Origin: Nemophila menziesii
Lineage: Eukaryota > Streptophyta > Magnoliopsida > Boraginales > Hydrophyllaceae
Direction of reading: 5' to 3'
Assembly: GCA_029959085.1 (NCBI GenBank)
Contig: JARWIR010000176.1
Span: 124,001-188,000 of the forward strand
DNA: 64,000 nt
Shown here: positions 53,007-64,000 of the stretch, piece after piece
Numbering within the stretch: position 1 is the first letter of the stretch
How the letters are laid out: each line of letters begins with the position of its first letter
Notes under the pieces: model-generated
The model's input: the letters and a program-made list of their open reading frames with translations, nothing else
Database searches by the model: none
Told to the model about the DNA's origin: nothing
Made by a program: the position numbers and the translations under genes

Positions 53007-53124
53007 GTCTAAATCCACTTTAAGTGGGTAGTGGACCTGATTATTAAGATAATTAATTTCATTATACGTTGCTGACTTTTCACTTACTGTCTAAATCCAC
53101 TTTAAGTGGATAGTGGACCTGATT
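53007..53124. repeat. Pair of 36-bp direct repeats with internal palindromes
   Basis: The segment from GTCTAAATCCAC to GTGGACCTGATT occurs at 53007-53042 and 53089-53124 with one difference. Each contains CCACTTTAAGTGG, an inverted repeat; in the second it extends to ATCCACTTTAAGTGGAT. They probably belong to the same unidentified repeat family as the tRNA-like piece. Confidence 0.7.
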
Positions 53125-54513
53125 TTTGTTTGTGTTTCCGGTTTGTCTCTTCCCGGTATAGGGTTACAAAGATTCTTATAAATTCATTTGTGTTACGAGA
53201 TTAGAATTAGTAACTAAGTTGAAGGTAAGCGTTCTCATCATAGTCGACTTTCTACTACAATACTTTTTGGTAGGTGGTTACTAGCCTACTTAGAAGGACA
53301 TAGTTATTTTAGTAATAAACCCACAACTATATATTTTGTAATTGTTTTGTTTTTAGTATTATTATTTTTGTTTCGAAAAAAATAGCATGTGTCGAGTCAC
53401 TGCACAAAAAGGTAAAACAATATAAGATCAAAATCATAGACTAAACATAAGATACGAGTTTTAATATTTCTATCACTTTTAAAATGAGAACTGTTTTGTT
53501 GTAGAAAACTATGAAACCAAAAACTGTATCATCAACACTATTATAAAGCATACTACTTGACTAGCGGGTTAAGTGTGCTTACCTCTTGCAAAATAATGGT
53601 AAGAATGCAACTTAGATTGCATGCAACTATGTAAATTAGAAAATATTGGAAGTAGATTATAAATTTTTATTTTTAGTCTTTTATTGGTTATATTGGCTAA
53701 AGATACAACTTTTAATACTTCCACAATTAGGTTTCTCTTTTCAAAGTTAAATTAGAAAATTATTCTGTGGGGTTACTATGCAAAACTAGAGAATCAAAAG
53801 TGTATTAATAAATAAAGAAATGGAAGAACGCAGCATTAAAGAAAAAGAAAAAAAATAGTTCTAGATATAAATATAGCATATGAATATAACATAGGACAAA
53901 GGCAATACAAGATTTAAGATATTATGTATATGGGAGCCAAAAATCCGATTCAAAAAAAATGAGAGTAATTTATATATTAACCTTACTAAATTGGAGCTAA
54001 AATTATCAAAATGTTTAATAAAGATTGAATTTAAGGTGATTGAGATATTGAATTATTTTAATTATATGAAGGAAAGGATATTGATAATAATTATTATAAA
54101 ATCTTTTTTTTGTCATCAAGACATTGAAAAAAAGTTGACCATAGCCACAGCCACTGGTAAAAAAAAATATAGAAGTTGCCCTGGCAGAATATTGAGAAAA
54201 TTATCTTTTCTAATAAAAACATTTAACAAACAAATATACCTCAAATAGAATGAGAATAGAAGATAAAATGGTCCCTTGCTCTAGTATTAGTTGTTTGAGA
54301 AGGGGTAGTAGAAAGATCAAGTTCAAAAATATATTGGATTCAAGAACTTGTAATTAACTGAAGTATATATATATATATATATACTTGATATTTTCTGAAT
54401 ATATAATATCTATAGATTTTAAAAGAAAACAAATTTGTCTTAATGTTTGTAGGACTTTATAAAGAATTTTGGCATATAATTTCTAGATCTTCTTATCGGT
54501 TTAATATTCTAAT
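53125..54513. other. AT-rich DNA, no gene recognised
   Basis: Contains an 85-codon Lys/Ile-rich open frame at 53991-54248 without family resemblance, and a (TA)n tract at 54363-54384 (GTATATATATATATATATAT...). Nothing further. Confidence 0.5.
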
Positions 54514-55194
54514 TAAAAGTTGAATGCTTATTTACATGAACTAAAGCAAATAAAATATTAACATGACTTAGTCATATTAATAAAAAGGATTAATAGCATA
54601 ACTTGTTCCTATATTATGAAAAAAATAGTCATGTATCACAATGTGTTTCAAGAAACAGAATATTCAATGCTATATATTGCAGCCACAACAACCTATTTAA
54701 TATCATTTAATCGAATCCTTTACAAATTATCGAATCTATCATGCTATTCACAAACTCAGTTACTTGGACTTGTTAGTTAGAATATCATAAGTGTAATTTA
54801 AAAATCACCTCAAGGTCTTTATAACAAGGAACTATAGTGCTTAGCTAAAATTTCAATCTTCCTATAGTGAACTTAAGTAATACTATGATACCCTTTAATT
54901 TTTGAGGCTTTAAAACACATAGAAAACAATGTCCACATCAATTTCACATGATTATGTCAAACATTTATTAGCTACAAAGATAAACAATATATACTAGGAT
55001 GCCTAATCAGATCAGTCAAATGCATATCAATTCCAAATATATAACTCCAATAAATGTAAGTTAAACAAAGTTCTATATTAATTATATTCACTCATATATT
55101 AATTTTAAACCAACTTATGGTCTTAAACCAAAAAACTAATTACTATATAAACCATTTGTTTCGTATAAAAAAATTATGTATCAAACTTTTTGTA
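54514..55194 (+). repeat. 0.68-kb dispersed repeat, copy A
   Basis: Diverged direct repeat of 58677-59343. Shared landmarks include AAAAGTTGAATGC, TACTTGGACTTGTTAGTTAG, TATAACAAGGAACTATAGTG, GGATGCCTAATCAGAT and CAAACTTTTTGTA, with many substitutions and small indels. No coding potential, no LTR-type ends, and no primer-binding site next to it. Confidence 0.85.
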
Positions 55195-55630
55195 GTTCAG
55201 CCCCTAGCTTTGCATTTTGATGCTGCTGTACAGAAGTTACAAGATTTTTAAAGCCCAATTCAGGGGTTGTATGTTTCAAAATGATTGTACATACTGTCCT
55301 ATATATACCCCACTTGGAGCACTTTTTTGTAATTGACTATTGGCACGGTACCATTGAGAACCAAGCCAACATCCCCTATATTTTCTAGAATTGTCACATT
55401 GGTCCCTATAACCTTGTAGCCATCAGCTATCCCTGTACTTTTCTTAGCATCACATGTACTGTATTAAACACAGCTACAACCCCACTATTTTTTAGTATTT
55501 ACTCATAAGTATATGTACTGATTGGGATTAAACTTTTAGCCCTTATATTATCCCATTATGTCACAATAGTCACTGCATTATTAGGACTCTACGATCAATT
55601 AAAATGTGTCATCTATTTAAAAAAATAGAT

Positions 55631-55827
55631 AGCCCATTGAGAAAATACAACCCATTGACAACTACTTTTTGGGCTTTGGGCTTCTAGGGAGATCTAGAAA
55701 GCACTACTGAAACCTTAAACCAAACATAACCCTTAGAAGAACAAAAATAACACCCCGATCGCAAATAGCGCTTTGAAAGGCGACTGACGCCTCCTCCTAA
55801 GCCAGCTTTATCTTCGTCAATCTGAAG
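55631..55827 (+). promoter_or_regulatory. Site II promoter and possible untranslated first exon
   Basis: Three site II elements: AGCCCA (inverted) at 55631-55636, TGGGCT at 55670-55675 and 55677-55682. A GC-richer leader-like stretch follows (AAAGGCGACTGACGCCTCC) and ends TCTGAAG before GTATAA at 55828, a plausible 5' splice site. This resembles promoters of plant translation-related genes with a leader intron. No matching coding exon is found downstream; the only gene-like sequence on this strand is the RDR fragment 1.25 kb on. Confidence 0.45.
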
Positions 55828-56277
55828 GTATAACTTCACTTATTATTTTTTCTTCTCTATCTACACACAAAACACACACTCTAAGTCTGCTTTTCTATAC
55901 AACGAGATGCTTGGTTACTAATTGTAAAACAAGATTAAAAAAATTAATTATGTTAATTAATTATTAATATATTAAATATTTGTTTATATTTTTGGTCAAT
56001 TTTATTAGGATTATATTATACATGTATTTAGTATTCTCTTAAATTAATGATGCTCTATGCTATTTGAATCAATGAAGTTTAGCTACTGTAAAATCAATAT
56101 CGTTTTACAGTCAAACTAATTGTTTTTTGTGAAATTAAACTAATTAGTTTTACATTTTTTACATAGATCCATAAAATGTGTCACTTTAGATACGGATTAC
56201 CAAATGAAAAAAAGAGAAGATCGTTGGTCATGACATTTCAATCTTATATGGTAAGATTTAATTGTTAGGGTATTAAG

Positions 56278-56965
56278 ATAAAAATCCTTAAATGAATTTA
56301 AATTTCATTAAGATTGTTCAGCTAGGTAAGTACTTAAGTTTGTTAAGTCTGGCTAATTATGATTTTCAATATTAGTTGTTGTCCCTCAGCTTTTGTAAAT
56401 GCATATCGCCAAAGTGTTTAAAATCCATAGTTTTGTTGTAAAATTCATCAAAAAGTTCATGAAATATTCAATTGTCGGATGTTCCTGGCATTAATTGTAC
56501 ATGTTCTCATAGCTATATATTTCACATCACTTATTCTAATTCCAAAGTGAGGAAATTTAAAAAAATAAACAGAAAATTTCTAAGAGATAAATTTATTACT
56601 GGACTTGTATGTTTTAATAAAAAAATCCTTAGATTGTTGTTATATTTAATGAATTTGAACTTCATTAAGATAATTTGGTTTGATTATGTAAGATTGTTTA
56701 GTGTAACTAATTATGATTTTCAAAATTAGTTATTGTTAATTAGATTTTATAAATGCATATCTTCATGATGTAGTTGTTGTAAAATCTTTAGTGTAATTGT
56801 AAAATCCATCTAAAAGTTAAATTTTTTATTTTCATGCTATTAATTATCATATTCTAATGGCTAAAATATTTCATATATTCTAATTCACGAGTGAAGAGAT
56901 TTAGAAAGACAAATAGAAAATAGCTAAGAGATAAATTTATTACCGAACATGTATTTTTGTAATTG
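56278..56965 (+). repeat. Diverged ~350-bp tandem duplication
   Basis: Landmarks CTAATTATGATTTTCAA (56353 and 56707), TAAATGCATATC, GAAAAT.....TAAGAGATAAATTTATTAC (56581 and 56925 for TAAGAG) recur 344-354 bp apart. No coding content. Confidence 0.8.
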
Positions 56966-57080
56966 TGATACACACTTTTATATAAGTGTATCCAAGAAAA
57001 GTGATTGTTATTTTTAGTTTCGTGATGAAATTTTACTTTTTTGGTATTTGATCTCATGTTTATGATTTTCTTATTTTGAG

Positions 57081-57320
57081 CTTAAGGATCGGATTTTAGT
57101 GGGCGTTAAAAGCTTGGAAAAGGAGGCGAAAGGGTGGTTTGAAAGTAGTTGTGAGGGGAAAGATAGAGAGAAAATGCCTTCAGCGTGGTATTACGTGACT
57201 TATCATTCAAGTTATTGCCATGGAAGTGTTAATTGCTTGGGTTTTGTTTGGATTTTTCATGATACTTTATTGGCTATCAAAGCTAATTGCTTGGCAAGTA
57301 AAATGTCTTCCATGGTGTGA
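57081..57320 (+). pseudogene. RNA-dependent RNA polymerase (RDR) C-terminal exon fragment
   Basis: After a pyrimidine-rich stretch ending TTATTTTGAG there is a GC-richer open exon of 79 codons, ending TGA at 57318-57320. Residues 11-22 (SLEKEAKGWFES), 34-42 (SAWYYVTYH) and 51-67 (NCLGFVWIFHDTLLAIK) follow the C-terminal pattern of plant RDR proteins ('SAWYHVTYHP.Y ... LSFPW...D.LL.IK'), which copy RNA into dsRNA for siRNA pathways. The catalytic DbDGD domain, which would be far upstream, is not in the window; the preceding DNA is AT-rich repeats. A small terminal exon suits the many-intron RDR3-5 type, but the clade is uncertain. It is best read as an isolated last exon from a decayed or transposed gene. 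Confidence 0.7.
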
Positions 57321-58676
57321 AGCTGAAGTATTCGCTAGATTTTTGTTAGTAATGTTGGTGTTGGTGTTTGTGTTTGTGGTTTAAGGGATACAAAAATATT
57401 ATTTAATTTAGTCAATTACTTTCTAAACTCTATGCTAGATAAATTGTATGTTTACACTTGACTCATTATTTTTAATTACTACTTGGCAATGCGTCCACCC
57501 TAGTCTAGTGAGATTATCCAGATCTAATGGTCAAATTGGAATCATTTTGATAAACTAATGGTATATTTGAGACCTATTTTGATAAACTAATGATCAATAT
57601 AGAACAGTCTTGATACCCTCGTGATCTCATCCTCTCATATTTCTCGCCAAAACTTCACCTACCACCTCGACCACTTACCGCCCTTATGGTACCTCTCACT
57701 CTCCACTTATTCTTTCAACTCCAATTTCAGTCAGGCATTTTATTATTTAGTATTTTTGCAGTTCAATCCATGGAAATTTCCCCTTCCAGCACCTCCTTCA
57801 CACTTTAAGCTATAAGAAGATCACTTAGCTGGAAGTTTATTAAAATATTATCATTTATCTTATTTTGTATAAATGTACATAATGGTCCTTTTTTTTTACT
57901 ACTTCACTAAAAAAACCATCATCAAATAAAAATGACATTGAGAAATAAATAAATTATTATATACATATATACCATTGGTCCATGTTTCTCCAAGCCGTCT
58001 AATTTGTTTCTGTATGTATATTACATAAAAAAAATTATTTCTTAATATTTGAATTGTAATTTGTTTTAGAATGTTGGATTGCCTAAATAGAGTAATCATC
58101 AAATGAGAAATAAAATGGAAGTTTAAGTAATTAATTTGTCACTCAGTGCTTCATAATACTTAGTTTCCGGAGCGAGTAACATGAGTTGAAAGGCCTTATT
58201 GTAAACAATATCTGCAGATTCCCTAATTTAAATATTTACAAACTTCATTTTGGTATGTATCTTTTGTAAAAAACTTCTATTACTGATTCAGTTTGTTTTC
58301 AACATATAATTTTGAGGAGTTTAAGTAGTCAAGAGCTAATGCAAGAGAATAATTAGCTTAGGGGCCATGCTGGACTTAAACGTGGCAGGAATTATCGCAA
58401 GTTCTCAAGTGGTAACTGAGCATCAATAAAATTAGATATGTCATCACATGTGATGGTAACAATGAATAAATAACAATATTAGCAGATAGACTTCGTCGAT
58501 AACTAAATTTTGTAAAGAACCTCACAATAAAAATATCCAACTGCAATGAAACTAAGGAAACTCAAAATCAGCAAATAGATTAAAAGTACCAAAGAACCAT
58601 CCACTAAACCAAAACTATATATTGTGAAGAGAAGTCAAAACAATCTTAGTTATCTTGGAGAAACAAATCCGAAGTA
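57321..58676. other. Intergenic DNA, no gene recognised
   Basis: Open frames at 57621-57815 (plus) and 57899-58102 (minus) are short, low-complexity and resemble nothing known. No RNA gene or element seen. Confidence 0.5.
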
Positions 58677-59343
58677 AAAGTTGAATGCATATTAACATGA
58701 ATTAAAGAAAATAAAAATTAACACGAATTAGTCATAGTAATAAAAATTATAAATAGCATATATGGTCCCTATATTATGCAAAATAGCCATGAATTACAAT
58801 GTGTTTTAAGAAATAGAACATTCAATGCTATATAGTGCAGCCCCAATAACCTATTTAACAATATCTAAGCCAATCTTTTACAAATCATCAAATCATTCAT
58901 GTTATTCACAACCTCAGGTACTTGGACTTGTTAGTTAGAATAACTTAAGTCTAACTTAAAAATCACCACAAAGTGTTTATAACAAGGAACTATAGTGTTT
59001 AACTAAAATTTCAATCTTCTTAAAGTGAACTTAACTAATATTATGATACCTTTTATTTTTTAAGGCTTGACATCACATAGGAAACAATGTCTACATAAAA
59101 TACACATGATTATATCAAACATTTGAATTATATTAGTTACAAAGAGAAACAATATACAGTGGGATGCCTAATCAGATTAGTCAAATGCATATGAATTCCA
59201 AATATAGATAACTCCAATAAATATAAGGTAAACAAAGTTCTACATAAATTATATTCACTCATATATTTAATTAAAACCAACTTAATGTCTTCAACCCAAA
59301 AAAACTAATTACTATATAAACTATTTGTCTCAAACTTTTTGTA
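58677..59343 (+). repeat. 0.67-kb dispersed repeat, copy B
   Basis: Partner of 54514-55194, about 4.16 kb away in the same orientation. See that entry for shared landmarks. Confidence 0.85.
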
Positions 59344-61933
59344 TGTATGCTTGAAACCGAGAATTGGCATTCAACCGTTAGATCATATATTAGTGTGAAA
59401 TATAATTTACAGGGTTAAAATGATAGGCAATACCAAGTATCAAGTATCAAGTATCAACAACAGTGAGATAAAATTTTAATCTCGTGTATAAATAACAGAA
59501 GAAATCTGCATCACAAACATTGCATCAACAAACATCACCGCTATAAAGTCATTTGGAACACAAAAAATCTACAACAACATATTCATCTAACAAATATGTT
59601 GTGCTTGTTTAATTTAGATATTTTGTAACACACAAACCAAGAGGGTAATTTACCATTATTTGATATATAATCAAAGTTAATATAGTAAATATTCATGTAA
59701 AACAAGACTTTGAATATATCACATTGCAACCCTATATCACCAAGGATGAAAAAAATTATTGGAAAAACAAAAAAATTAGAAAGATTTTAAGTATAGTGTA
59801 TAGTTTCTTCGCAAATCAGCCCTCTTAGTAGACATCAATGATATAACCTTTAGAATAGCACATGTATGTTTTGAGTTTAGTAAACATTTGTATATTTGAG
59901 AATTCGAAATACACAAGGTCCATTTGGCATATATTTTTAATTTATCCCTATTTTTTCATTATCTGAAACTAAAATTAGCAACTTTGGAGTAATTAAACTA
60001 TTAAAATTCAATAAAAACTTATATAAAAAAATCCAACGGAAATTGAAAATCCCTAATATTTTAAATAAAATACATACGTCTTTTTTTTATAAAACCCTTT
60101 TTCTTGAAAACCCCCTTTTTTGGAAAAACCCTTGGATTTATGAAAGTATAAAGTAAAAATTGTTTTCTTAGATCAAAATCTTTTTAAAAATTAAAAGAAG
60201 AATTGATACCAAGCACAAATAAAAAATCACACCACCAACACATAAAATCCACATAGGAAAAATAAAAAGCTTATATTTGTTATATTTTTTCGAATATAAC
60301 TTTTAGATCAATCTTTCAAAACTCTTATCTCTCCCTTGAACATGTATGAAGCGTCAAGAAAAAAATGTTAGATTAAATAATTCAGGGTTTTACAAAATTC
60401 TGATTCCAAAAAAAAACAAATGGAAATCTAAAGAATAACAATGATGGAGATGATTACTAGATCTTTGGTTATATGTGTGATGAATGACATGGATAAATCA
60501 AGGATAAAAAAGGTGTATTGATTGTGAGATTGAAGAAATGAGAAAAGGGTTATGTATTTTTTCTATGATCTGTTTTCTTCAGAGGAAAATAATTTCCATT
60601 TCACCAAGATACAATTAATAGTATGATAAATAAAATACAAATATTTTGAAACTCTAATATTTGATCATTCTCTGAATATTTTAGTATATCATATCAAAAG
60701 AAATTTATAATTTTAGTAAAACAAATTCGACTAGTAAATTTACCATACAAAAATCATGAATCTTGATTAACAATTATAAAACGGACTCGCTAAAAATTAT
60801 ACAATGATAAAAATAAATTACAAAACCTAAAGCTAGAATTAAATAAGCAAAATTTCAAAATAAAAATAAACCAATATTATTTAAAAATTAGAGGAAGGGT
60901 GCAAAATTTAACCTTGGTGATCACTAAAGTAGAATCCATAACTCAAATACGGGAATTTGAGAAAAGATGGTTACAATAGTAATACTCTTATCCAAATAAA
61001 AAAATTAATATTAGTGCAAAAAAAGTAATAATCATATGTGATTAAATATGTTTATTATAATATTATGATAAAATTAGTTACTTTAGTGACTGTGTAGGTG
61101 AGTATGATGAGATTTCCTTTTTGTTTTTTGTTTAAGAGTGTGAAAATATGAGTTTATAATCGTTTCAATGGTAAAAATAATTTTTTTACCTTAATTTGGT
61201 TTCTTAGCCAAAACGCGGTTGATGATGGTGTAGAATGTGAAAAGATAGCTAGTCAAGTCTAGTTGATGATTGTCGAGAATAATTGTTTTACAGGTTGAAT
61301 GGCAAAAGTACTTTTAAAAAATTTGATTTGGAGCTTTGAAAAGTATAGGCTTTGAACACGTGGGTGTGATAGAAAAGGTAGGAGAAGGGTTAATACCTTA
61401 TCATGATACATACTTTTGACTTGTTGTAAATAATTCAAAATAAAAAATTACATTAAAGTACTTATTTCTATGGCAATCCTATTATGGAACACTCAAAATA
61501 ATATTCAGTTGCTGACACTCTAGTCTTTCGTTCTTTCTCTCAAATTAACAGAAAATAAGGAAGAAACATATGACAATAATTATAAGATGAGGAATCTAAA
61601 GAGATTCTCTAAGAATAACAGTAAAAATGAAGTTTAAATAATTTTCCATTATGGTCAAATAAAGCCCAACCCTGATTCATGGGAAAGTACGCAAGTTCTT
61701 GTAGCACCAAACTACATACAAATAAACCTAAATTTTGAAGTCCAATTGTATAAAATTCTATATGAAAGAAAATATTTATGTGAACATATGTTCATTTGAT
61801 GATGGTAAAAAAAGTATGAGAAGGTTAAACATTAAGAATTCTAAGTATACTTGTAGGAAAAAAATATATATAAAGAGATGATACGTAGGAAAGGCTTACA
61901 ACTTAATTTAAAAAATAAGCTAGCAGGTACTAG
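59344..61933. other. AT-rich intergenic DNA
   Basis: Contains a 7-bp microsatellite (CAAGTAT repeated three times, 59434-59457). Frames are closed on both strands and I recognise no element. Confidence 0.55.
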
Positions 61934-62118
61934 TATATAAAAAAAATTAAAATTTAAACACACATTACCTCTTCCTATTACTTCTCTCTTTCATTCTCTC
62001 TTTCCTTTTCTTCTTTATTCATCTCCGAGCCAGCCATTACACATATAAACTCTCTTCAACAGTCCAGCACCAACACTTATTTTTATCTAGGAAGCTACAA
62101 AGAACCAAACAAGCCAAG
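61934..62118 (+). promoter_or_regulatory. Possible promoter and untranslated leader exon
   Basis: TATATAAA at 61934-61941 is followed by a strongly CT-rich tract (about 61972-62025, for example CTTTCATTCTCTCTTTCC), a common feature of plant 5' leaders, then an A/C-rich stretch ending AAGCCAAG before GTCAGC at 62119, a possible splice donor. No coding exon is recognisable downstream in the window, and there is no ATG-led frame of note in the leader. Confidence 0.35.
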
Positions 62119-63317
62119 GTCAGCAACTTATTACAATTGAATTAGCAAAAACCGATTGAAAAAACTTATAATGTCTATAAATGAACATGTGTGCTTTATG
62201 TGTGTATTGGGGTTTCTTTCCTTCTTCTGTGTATATACCTATAGAGAGAAGGAAAGTAACACACCTATGAATGTAAGAATGATTTGTTCCTCCTCTCATC
62301 TTTTTCGTCTCCCTCTCTCTATGTGAGCAAATACACCATAGCATTGGGTAATCTCTAATTGAGCAGAATTACTTGATTAGGTACATCTACAATTATTTTG
62401 AATTTTTAGATTCGATTTTATGTCTTGATTTCACTCTAGTGTATTATATTTATATATAAATCCGGCAATGTTCGTTACTATGAATATTAAAAGTTTTTAT
62501 GCGAGAATAACAATGCATTGTGTGAATTATGTGGGTCTCATTATTTAATGAATAATTTGTTTAATCAATTTTATCTAATTGTATCAAAGATTACATAGAA
62601 AGATATAGAAACTTATAATGAAATTAAATAAAATATCTAATCCCAATATAGGTTATTTTTCTTACTGTAGGGACCTATGTGTAACTCTGGCTAATTAAAG
62701 TAGTGAAAGTAAATTTTTTTATACTATATGGATGAATACTGTAAATCTAGATAATACATGGATCGAACTTCATATTTTTTAATATGGAGTTCTATAGAGC
62801 TATTTTGGATAATTTAACACACTAATAGAGCAATTATGGCTAATTCAGGGATCAAAAGTACAATTTTAGCTAATATAGGGTAAGAAAGTGCAATTATTGG
62901 TAATATACAGACTAATAGATTCATTATCAGCCAATTAGAGGTGTTAAAGGTAAAGCCATTATCATCTTTTAAGCTTGTAAACAGATTTTAAATTCGGCTT
63001 TGAATATTCATCTCTGTTATGCTCCATATTTGGATTTACCATGTGGGACTATGTTAAAGAAACCACTTTAATGGCCACTAGACCTAGCGAGAATACGAAG
63101 AAAGAAGTTATGTATGGAGAATAAAACTAGGTAGGTTCTACTATTGAAGAGCCTAGGGACTGATAGTCCAATTTACCCAAATTATTTTCTATAATCAATT
63201 TTCTTTATGTTAATTTTGTATGACGGATATTCATTTTGGGTTTATCGGATACATAAGTAAATCGTAGAATTATATGTTATTCTTGTTATTTTACAAGTTC
63301 CGTGTATATGAATCTTT
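62119..63317. other. AT-rich DNA with a degenerate ~30-bp tandem repeat
   Basis: Between about 62815 and 62945 a motif of the form GTGCAATT.T.GCTAAT.TAGGG..AAAA repeats three to four times with drift. A 74-codon minus-strand frame at 62120-62344 looks like chance. No other feature. Confidence 0.5.
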
Positions 63318-63676
63318 ATGAACAATAAATTCAGTTTGAAATATCCTACCATGATCACGTATCTTGTTCGGAATGCGAGTGTGATTCTGAGTAAAGAAGA
63401 GAAGCTAATGTTTATTATGATGAAAAATATTGAAAACTATTGGATCAAGAAAGTCTTGAGAGGAGCGGGAGTTACGCAACTCTCACAAGAAGAAAAGGAT
63501 CGTGTTTGGCAAGAGAAGATGGATGAGGGATTAATAAATTCAAAGCAGCTCAAACATTTTTAGCCGAAGATGTGGCACAAATCAAGGCTAATCTAGTGCA
63601 CATCATGACACTCCTTGAGAAGTTAAAGAAAGATCCAGTAAATCCTATCTTGGATATAAATAATGCGAGGCAATAG
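63318..63676 (+). pseudogene. Frameshifted coding remnant, probably from a retrotransposon
   Basis: The first frame (63318-63563) runs from MNNKFSLKYPTMITYLVRNA through SKEEKLMFIMMKNIENYW to MDEGLIN, then shifts by one base near 63540. The other frame continues FKAAQTFLAEDVAQIK and LVHIMTLLEKLKKDPVNPIL to a TAG at 63674-63676. The joined content is charged and helix/coiled-coil-like, as in gag-region or 'putative plant transposon' proteins. About 100 bp later GAGTTGGGGGTGTTGGG resembles the G-rich stretch seen in some plant Ty3/gypsy elements. I cannot name the family; the window ends too soon. Confidence 0.35.
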
Positions 63677-64000
63677 CCTCGAGAGTATATTCTCTTTCTT
63701 CCTTAACATTTCTGTATATGCTTTATCTGCTAATTTTAATTTTTTTTAGAGTTTTTTTGAGTCGTGGTGAAATGACTCATTTTTGAGTTGGGGGTGTTGG
63801 GATTTGTTGTCTCTCATCTCTATTTTTACGTGATTGTCTGTTTTTTAGGTAGAAATTAAACTTTTTGAGGATTTAGATGTAGAGTGTGTTTAATAGCTTG
63901 AAAGCATAAGCTCAGTAAGTTAATGATAGAACGTAGTATGTTTGTGAGCTGTTTTATTTTGTATGGTTTGAGTATTTGCAGGAAACACACATTGATAGTA

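Noticed and set aside
56395..56760. TAAATGCA motifs (L1-box type, HD-ZIP IV binding) in the tandem duplication
   Set aside because: An 8-mer of this composition is expected several times by chance in 64 kb of AT-rich DNA; the link to the HD-ZIP-like array would be over-reading.
54514..59343. LTR retrotransposon with two 0.67-kb LTRs
   Set aside because: No TG...CA ends, no primer-binding site after the left repeat, no gag/pol between them, and too much arm divergence.
62120..62344. 74-codon minus-strand frame
   Set aside because: No family resemblance, and it lies downstream of a plus-strand leader-like sequence; codon content looks random.

Overview
The window looks like nuclear DNA of a flowering plant, most likely a eudicot, from a repeat-rich and gene-poor region. 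It is very AT-rich. It has plant-type promoter signals (site II TGGGCY boxes with a telo-box, TATA boxes), GT-AG introns with AT-rich interiors, and degraded pieces of plant gene families and plant transposons. I find no intact conventional gene. All functional calls rest on motif recognition by eye.

Layout. (1) 1-1253: featureless AT-rich DNA. (2) 1254-8736 and 14993-22749 are two direct copies of one block, offset by about 13.74 kb at the left end and 14.01 kb at the right. Each begins with a dead PIF/Harbinger-type DNA transposon: an ORF1-like remnant on the plus strand and a DDE transposase remnant on the minus strand. About 2.76 kb of flanking DNA follows. Only the second copy has both terminal inverted repeats (14565-14935 and 19622-19993), so the element there spans 14565-19993. 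The left parts of the two copies are clearly diverged and the right parts are almost identical. (3) 8737-14564 lies between them: mostly unrecognised, with one long hairpin and an orphan site II plus telo-box promoter. (4) 22761-52913 is the main feature: a head-to-tail tandem array of 11 units of about 2.75 kb plus a 141-bp stub, about 30 kb in all.

Each array unit carries a gene-like module: a TATA box, a short leader, an ATG in a 17-nt first coding exon, a 178-bp GT-AG intron, and a second exon. That second exon contains an 88-codon open frame resembling the start of the START domain of HD-ZIP class IV homeodomain proteins (GL2/ATML1/PDF2 family), with the middle deleted. The HD-ZIP-like frame is intact in 9 of 11 units. 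A different, spliced 24-codon frame from the first ATG is intact in all 11. Shared variants show that units spread by duplication of multi-unit blocks, including a recent two-unit (5,500-bp) duplication.

(5) 52914-64000 holds a tRNA-like (SINE-like) fragment at the array edge, two ~0.67-kb diverged direct repeats, an orphan site II promoter with a possible leader exon, an exon-sized fragment matching the C-terminus of plant RNA-dependent RNA polymerases (57081-57320), a possible second promoter/leader near 62 kb, and a probable retrotransposon remnant at the right edge.

Nothing here forms a conventional pathway. The testable idea of most interest is that the array is a multicopy transcribed locus (noncoding RNA, small-RNA source or micropeptide) built from a captured HD-ZIP IV fragment.
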